Both the position numbers and the translations under genes were made by a program. Below the pieces are notes generated by a model. It ran no database searches, was not told the origin of the DNA, and saw only the letters and a list, made by a program, of their open reading frames with translations. From NCBI GenBank assembly GCA_028718575.1, contig JAQULN010000129.1, forward strand, positions 1 through 7,608: a DNA stretch of 7,608 nt, given 5' to 3'. This document shows, piece after piece, positions 5,321-7,608 of this stretch. This DNA comes from Candidatus Krumholzibacteriia bacterium. Its GTDB lineage: Bacteria > Krumholzibacteriota > Krumholzibacteriia > LZORAL124-64-63. How positions within the stretch are numbered: position 1 is the first letter of the stretch; every line of letters starts with the position of its first letter.

Positions 5321-7608
5321 CCGCTAGACCTTCGCGCCGGCGCGGCCGCTGCGCCGTCAACCTGGCGTGGCTGGGCGCGCTGGCCGTCTGCGTGCTCGCG
5401 GGCACCGGACGCGGGCCGGTCCGGTCGGTCGCGCAGACGGTTCCCGCGGCGGGCCAAGCGGCAAGCCGCGACACGACCGGCCAGGCGGCGCTGCGCTGGC
5501 AGACCGAGCGCCCGCAACGGGCGGCCTCGCTGCTGCGCGCCGAACGCACCATCTACCGCGTGATCGGCGGCGAGGCTGTTACCTACTACTACGGCAACGT
5601 CTACCTCGACCGCGATACTGTGGTGGTGCGCGCGGACTCGGCGCATGTCTATCGGGCGCGCGATCTGACGCGCCTTTTCGCCAACGTTCGCATTCGCCAC
5701 CACGAGACCCGCATCGCCTGCGACTGGGCCGAGTACCGCCGCAACCTCGGCGAAGCCGACCTGCGCGGCAATGTGCGCGTGGTGGAGGCGCTGGCCGTCG
5801 CCTCGGCCCGCCGGGGCGAGCTGCGCGACGATCTGCTGCTGTTGCGTCTGCTGGAACAAGCGGTGCTGGTCACACCGGAGTACACGATCCAGGCCGACAC
5901 GCTCGTGCGCGACCGACGTCAGGAGTTCGGCGAAGCGTTCGGCCGCGTGCGGATCACCGATCCCGCCGGCGAGACCGTCATTACTGGCGACCACGGGCTG
6001 TTCGCGAATGACGGTTCCTGGGCCGAGGTCGACCACCGCCCGCGGCTCTGGACCTACGAACAGGACAAGGAGCCGGTCGAAAGCACCGCCCGCCTCATGC
6101 GCTTGTTCCGCGCCGAGGATCGGGCCGTGCTGATCGATTCGGTACAGATCATTCAGGGCTCGCAACGTGCGTTCGCCGACACCGCCGTCAGCTACGGCCG
6201 CGATCACGTCGAATTGCGCGGTTCGCCGCGCCTCTTCGACGGCGAACGTACCCGCATGGCCGGCGCGTTGATGGATTTCTTCTATCGCGAGGGGTCGCTC
6301 GAGCGCGTGATCATGCGGGGACAAGCCCGCATGGAGGACACCGAACCCGACAGTCTGGCGGCGCTGTACGCCGGGTTGCCGGCGCTCGATGTGATGGAGG
6401 GCGACAGCATCGCAGTCCACTTCCGCGACGGCGAGATCTACCGCACCGACGTCATCGGCCAAGCGCACAGCGTGTACGTTCCGCTGGATCTCGACGACGA
6501 GGTCGCCTTCAACGAGGTGCAGGGCGATACCTTGATCTTGCGTTTCCAGGACCGGCGGGTGCGCGAGGTGGAAGTCATCGGCAACATGTCCGGAACTTAC
6601 CACTTCGCCCGCCTGGACCGCCTGCGGGGACCGCGGCCGGCGCTGCCCGACTCGCAGGCGGCGTCCGCCGCGAACGATTCCCTGAGACCAGCAAACGGAG
6701 ACACCACGGCGACGGCCGCCGCCGCCACCGCCGACGAGGCGGCTACTTTCGCCGGCGCGGTGCGCGATACGCTCGATTTTGCCGGGCGGGCCGAACGCGT
6801 CGACTACAGCGGTCATCGTCTGCTCTTCGATTTTTCCGGCCGCACCATAAACGTGTCGCGCGACGCCCAACTCGCGTACGACACCATGACCCTGCAAGCC
6901 CGCGACGTAATCCTCGATACCGAGACTCGCGAACTCTACGCCGACGGCGACGCCAGGCTCGAGGACGGCGAGGTCATCATCGGCCGGCAGATGGGTTACG
7001 ACTTCGGCCATCGCACCGGCGCAGTCCGCCAGGGGGTGACGACCTTCGATGGCTACTACTATGTGGGCGATCAAGTGAATCGGTATCCGGACGGCAGCCT
7101 CAAGATCTGTTCGGGGAAGATGACCTCCTGCGATCTGGCCGAACCGCACTACCACTTCTGGTCGCATCGCATGAAGATTCGCCTGGGCGACCGCGTCGTG
7201 GCGGCGCCGATCGTCATCAAGATCGGTCATGTTCCGATCTTTGCGCTGCCCTTCTATTTCAAGTCCCTGAAGGAAGGTCGTCGCTCGGGCATCATGTTCC
7301 CCAACTTCAACTTCGGTTGGTCGTCGCGGGAGGGGCGCTACATCCGCGACTTCGGTTACTACTGGGCCACCAACGACTACACCGACTTCACCTTCGAGAT
7401 CGACTACAACGAGCGGCGCGAACTGGCTTGGCGGGTGCGCAATCAATACGTCAAGCGTTACGCGTTCAGCGGCAGCCTCGAGTACAACGACTTGCGAGGC
7501 CTGCGGGCCGACGAGGACCTGCGCGAGTGGCAGCTCCGCTGGGCCCATGACCAGCCGAAACTCTTCGATGACTATCGGTTTCGCAGTGATGTCGAGATGG
7601 CGAGCCGG
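5317..7608 (+). CDS. lptD: LptD-like LPS-assembly outer-membrane protein with long OstA-like N-terminal region, 3'-truncated by window
   Basis: LptD with LptE inserts lipopolysaccharide into the outer leaflet of the outer membrane. The frame is open from GTG 5317 to the window end (764 codons, no stop). Residues 1-39 look like a Sec signal peptide: basic start (RPSRRRGR), hydrophobic core near 13-29, candidate cleavage SVA|Q at 39/40. Residues about 74-440 contain degenerate beta-strand repeats of OstA/LptA type, for example YYGNVYLDRDTVVVRADSAH near 92-111 and EADLRGNVRVVEA. Residues about 436-477 form an Ala/Thr/Ser-rich linker. A second OstA-like stretch (about 478-597) leads to the LptD signature: KMTSC with Cys605, PHYHFW, VPIFALPFYF (residues ending at 648), RRSGIMFP (from 655) and GYYWATNDYTDFT (from 680), where barrel strands start. 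Proteobacterial LptD has a much shorter N-terminal domain. The N-terminal region resembles the separate OstA-like proteins of Bacteroidetes, so this is probably a fusion. The remaining barrel and any C-terminal Cys lie beyond the window. Confidence 0.85.
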   Translation, partial: MTARPSRRRGRCAVNLAWLGALAVCVLAGTGRGPVRSVAQTVPAAGQAASRDTTGQAALRWQTERPQRAASLLRAERTIYRVIGGEAVTYYYGNVYLDRDTVVVRADSAHVYRARDLTRLFANVRIRHHETRIACDWAEYRRNLGEADLRGNVRVVEALAVASARRGELRDDLLLLRLLEQAVLVTPEYTIQADTLVRDRRQEFGEAFGRVRITDPAGETVITGDHGLFANDGSWAEVDHRPRLWTYEQDKEPVESTARLMRLFRAEDRAVLIDSVQIIQGSQRAFADTAVSYGRDHVELRGSPRLFDGERTRMAGALMDFFYREGSLERVIMRGQARMEDTEPDSLAALYAGLPALDVMEGDSIAVHFRDGEIYRTDVIGQAHSVYVPLDLDDEVAFNEVQGDTLILRFQDRRVREVEVIGNMSGTYHFARLDRLRGPRPALPDSQAASAANDSLRPANGDTTATAAAATADEAATFAGAVRDTLDFAGRAERVDYSGHRLLFDFSGRTINVSRDAQLAYDTMTLQARDVILDTETRELYADGDARLEDGEVIIGRQMGYDFGHRTGAVRQGVTTFDGYYYVGDQVNRYPDGSLKICSGKMTSCDLAEPHYHFWSHRMKIRLGDRVVAAPIVIKIGHVPIFALPFYFKSLKEGRRSGIMFPNFNFGWSSREGRYIRDFGYYWATNDYTDFTFEIDYNERRELAWRVRNQYVKRYAFSGSLEYNDLRGLRADEDLREWQLRWAHDQPKLFDDYRFRSDVEMASR
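6715..6732 (+). repeat. GCC triplet-rich tract encoding the Ala/Thr linker of LptD
   Basis: Five of six consecutive codons are GCC (four in a row, one ACC, then GCC), encoding AAAATA. The tract lies in the low-complexity linker (residues about 436-477) between the two OstA-like parts. Simple triplet runs like this change length by slippage without breaking the frame, so linker length may vary among relatives (inference). Confidence 0.6.

Noticed and set aside
5380..5391. Possible lipoprotein signal around Cys25 of the LptD-like protein (LAVC).
   Set aside because: The residue before Cys is Val rather than Gly, Ala or Ser, the hydrophobic core continues past it, and LptD is a beta-barrel protein that normally uses an ordinary Sec signal peptide.
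5263..7548. A 761-codon open frame on the minus strand, longer than any other complete open frame in the window.
   Set aside because: It lies antisense to the lptD-like frame, which has recognisable LptD motifs, a signal peptide and a ribosome binding site. High GC with strong codon bias commonly keeps the opposite strand open. Its translation shows no family motif that I recognise and is rich in His, Gln, Arg and Ala, typical of a shadow frame.

Overview
This window is a densely packed, high-GC, single-strand (+) run of eight genes. The first is cut by the left edge and the last by the right edge. It is mostly bacterial housekeeping, with envelope biogenesis at the right end. The organism looks like a Gram-negative bacterium, because it has an LptD-type outer-membrane LPS-assembly protein. 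The FCB side of the tree (Bacteroidetes-Chlorobi-Gemmatimonadetes and neighbouring high-GC candidate phyla such as Krumholzibacteriota or Eisenbacteria) is favoured on three grounds: a PorX-like PglZ-domain C-terminus, its adjacency to tsaE, and an LptD preceded in the same chain by a long OstA-like region. The phylum is an inference, not something the sequence proves.

Layout: the tail of a PorX-like response regulator/PglZ protein (1-182), then a 78-nt gap. Next come tsaE (261-779), tsaB (773-1576) and rimI (1573-2031), a tRNA t6A-modification and ribosomal-protein acetylation block held together by 7-nt and 4-nt overlaps. Then follow accD (2063-2941, carboxyltransferase beta subunit of acetyl-CoA carboxylase) and folC (2947-4359, folylpolyglutamate/dihydrofolate synthase). 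A ROK-family sugar kinase (4352-5320) overlaps folC by 8 nt. Last is an lptD-like gene starting at GTG 5317 inside the kinase stop codon and running off the right edge. The lptD-like reading frame stays open for all 764 visible codons.

The largest non-coding gaps are 78, 31 and 5 nt. I see no terminator and no recognisable promoter. From tsaE to lptD the spacing and overlaps argue for one co-transcribed, translationally coupled operon. Four of the seven visible starts are GTG, each with a purine-rich Shine-Dalgarno sequence at a sensible distance. There are no RNA genes, mobile elements, CRISPR arrays or extended DNA repeats.

The most interesting item is the last gene. About 360 residues of degenerate OstA/LptA-like beta-strand repeats, then an Ala/Thr-rich linker, precede a second OstA-like stretch and the start of the LptD barrel. 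This suggests that a periplasmic LPS bridge is fused to its outer-membrane translocon. No clearly novel defence or mobile system is visible, and the remaining genes are ordinary families with minor sequence oddities.
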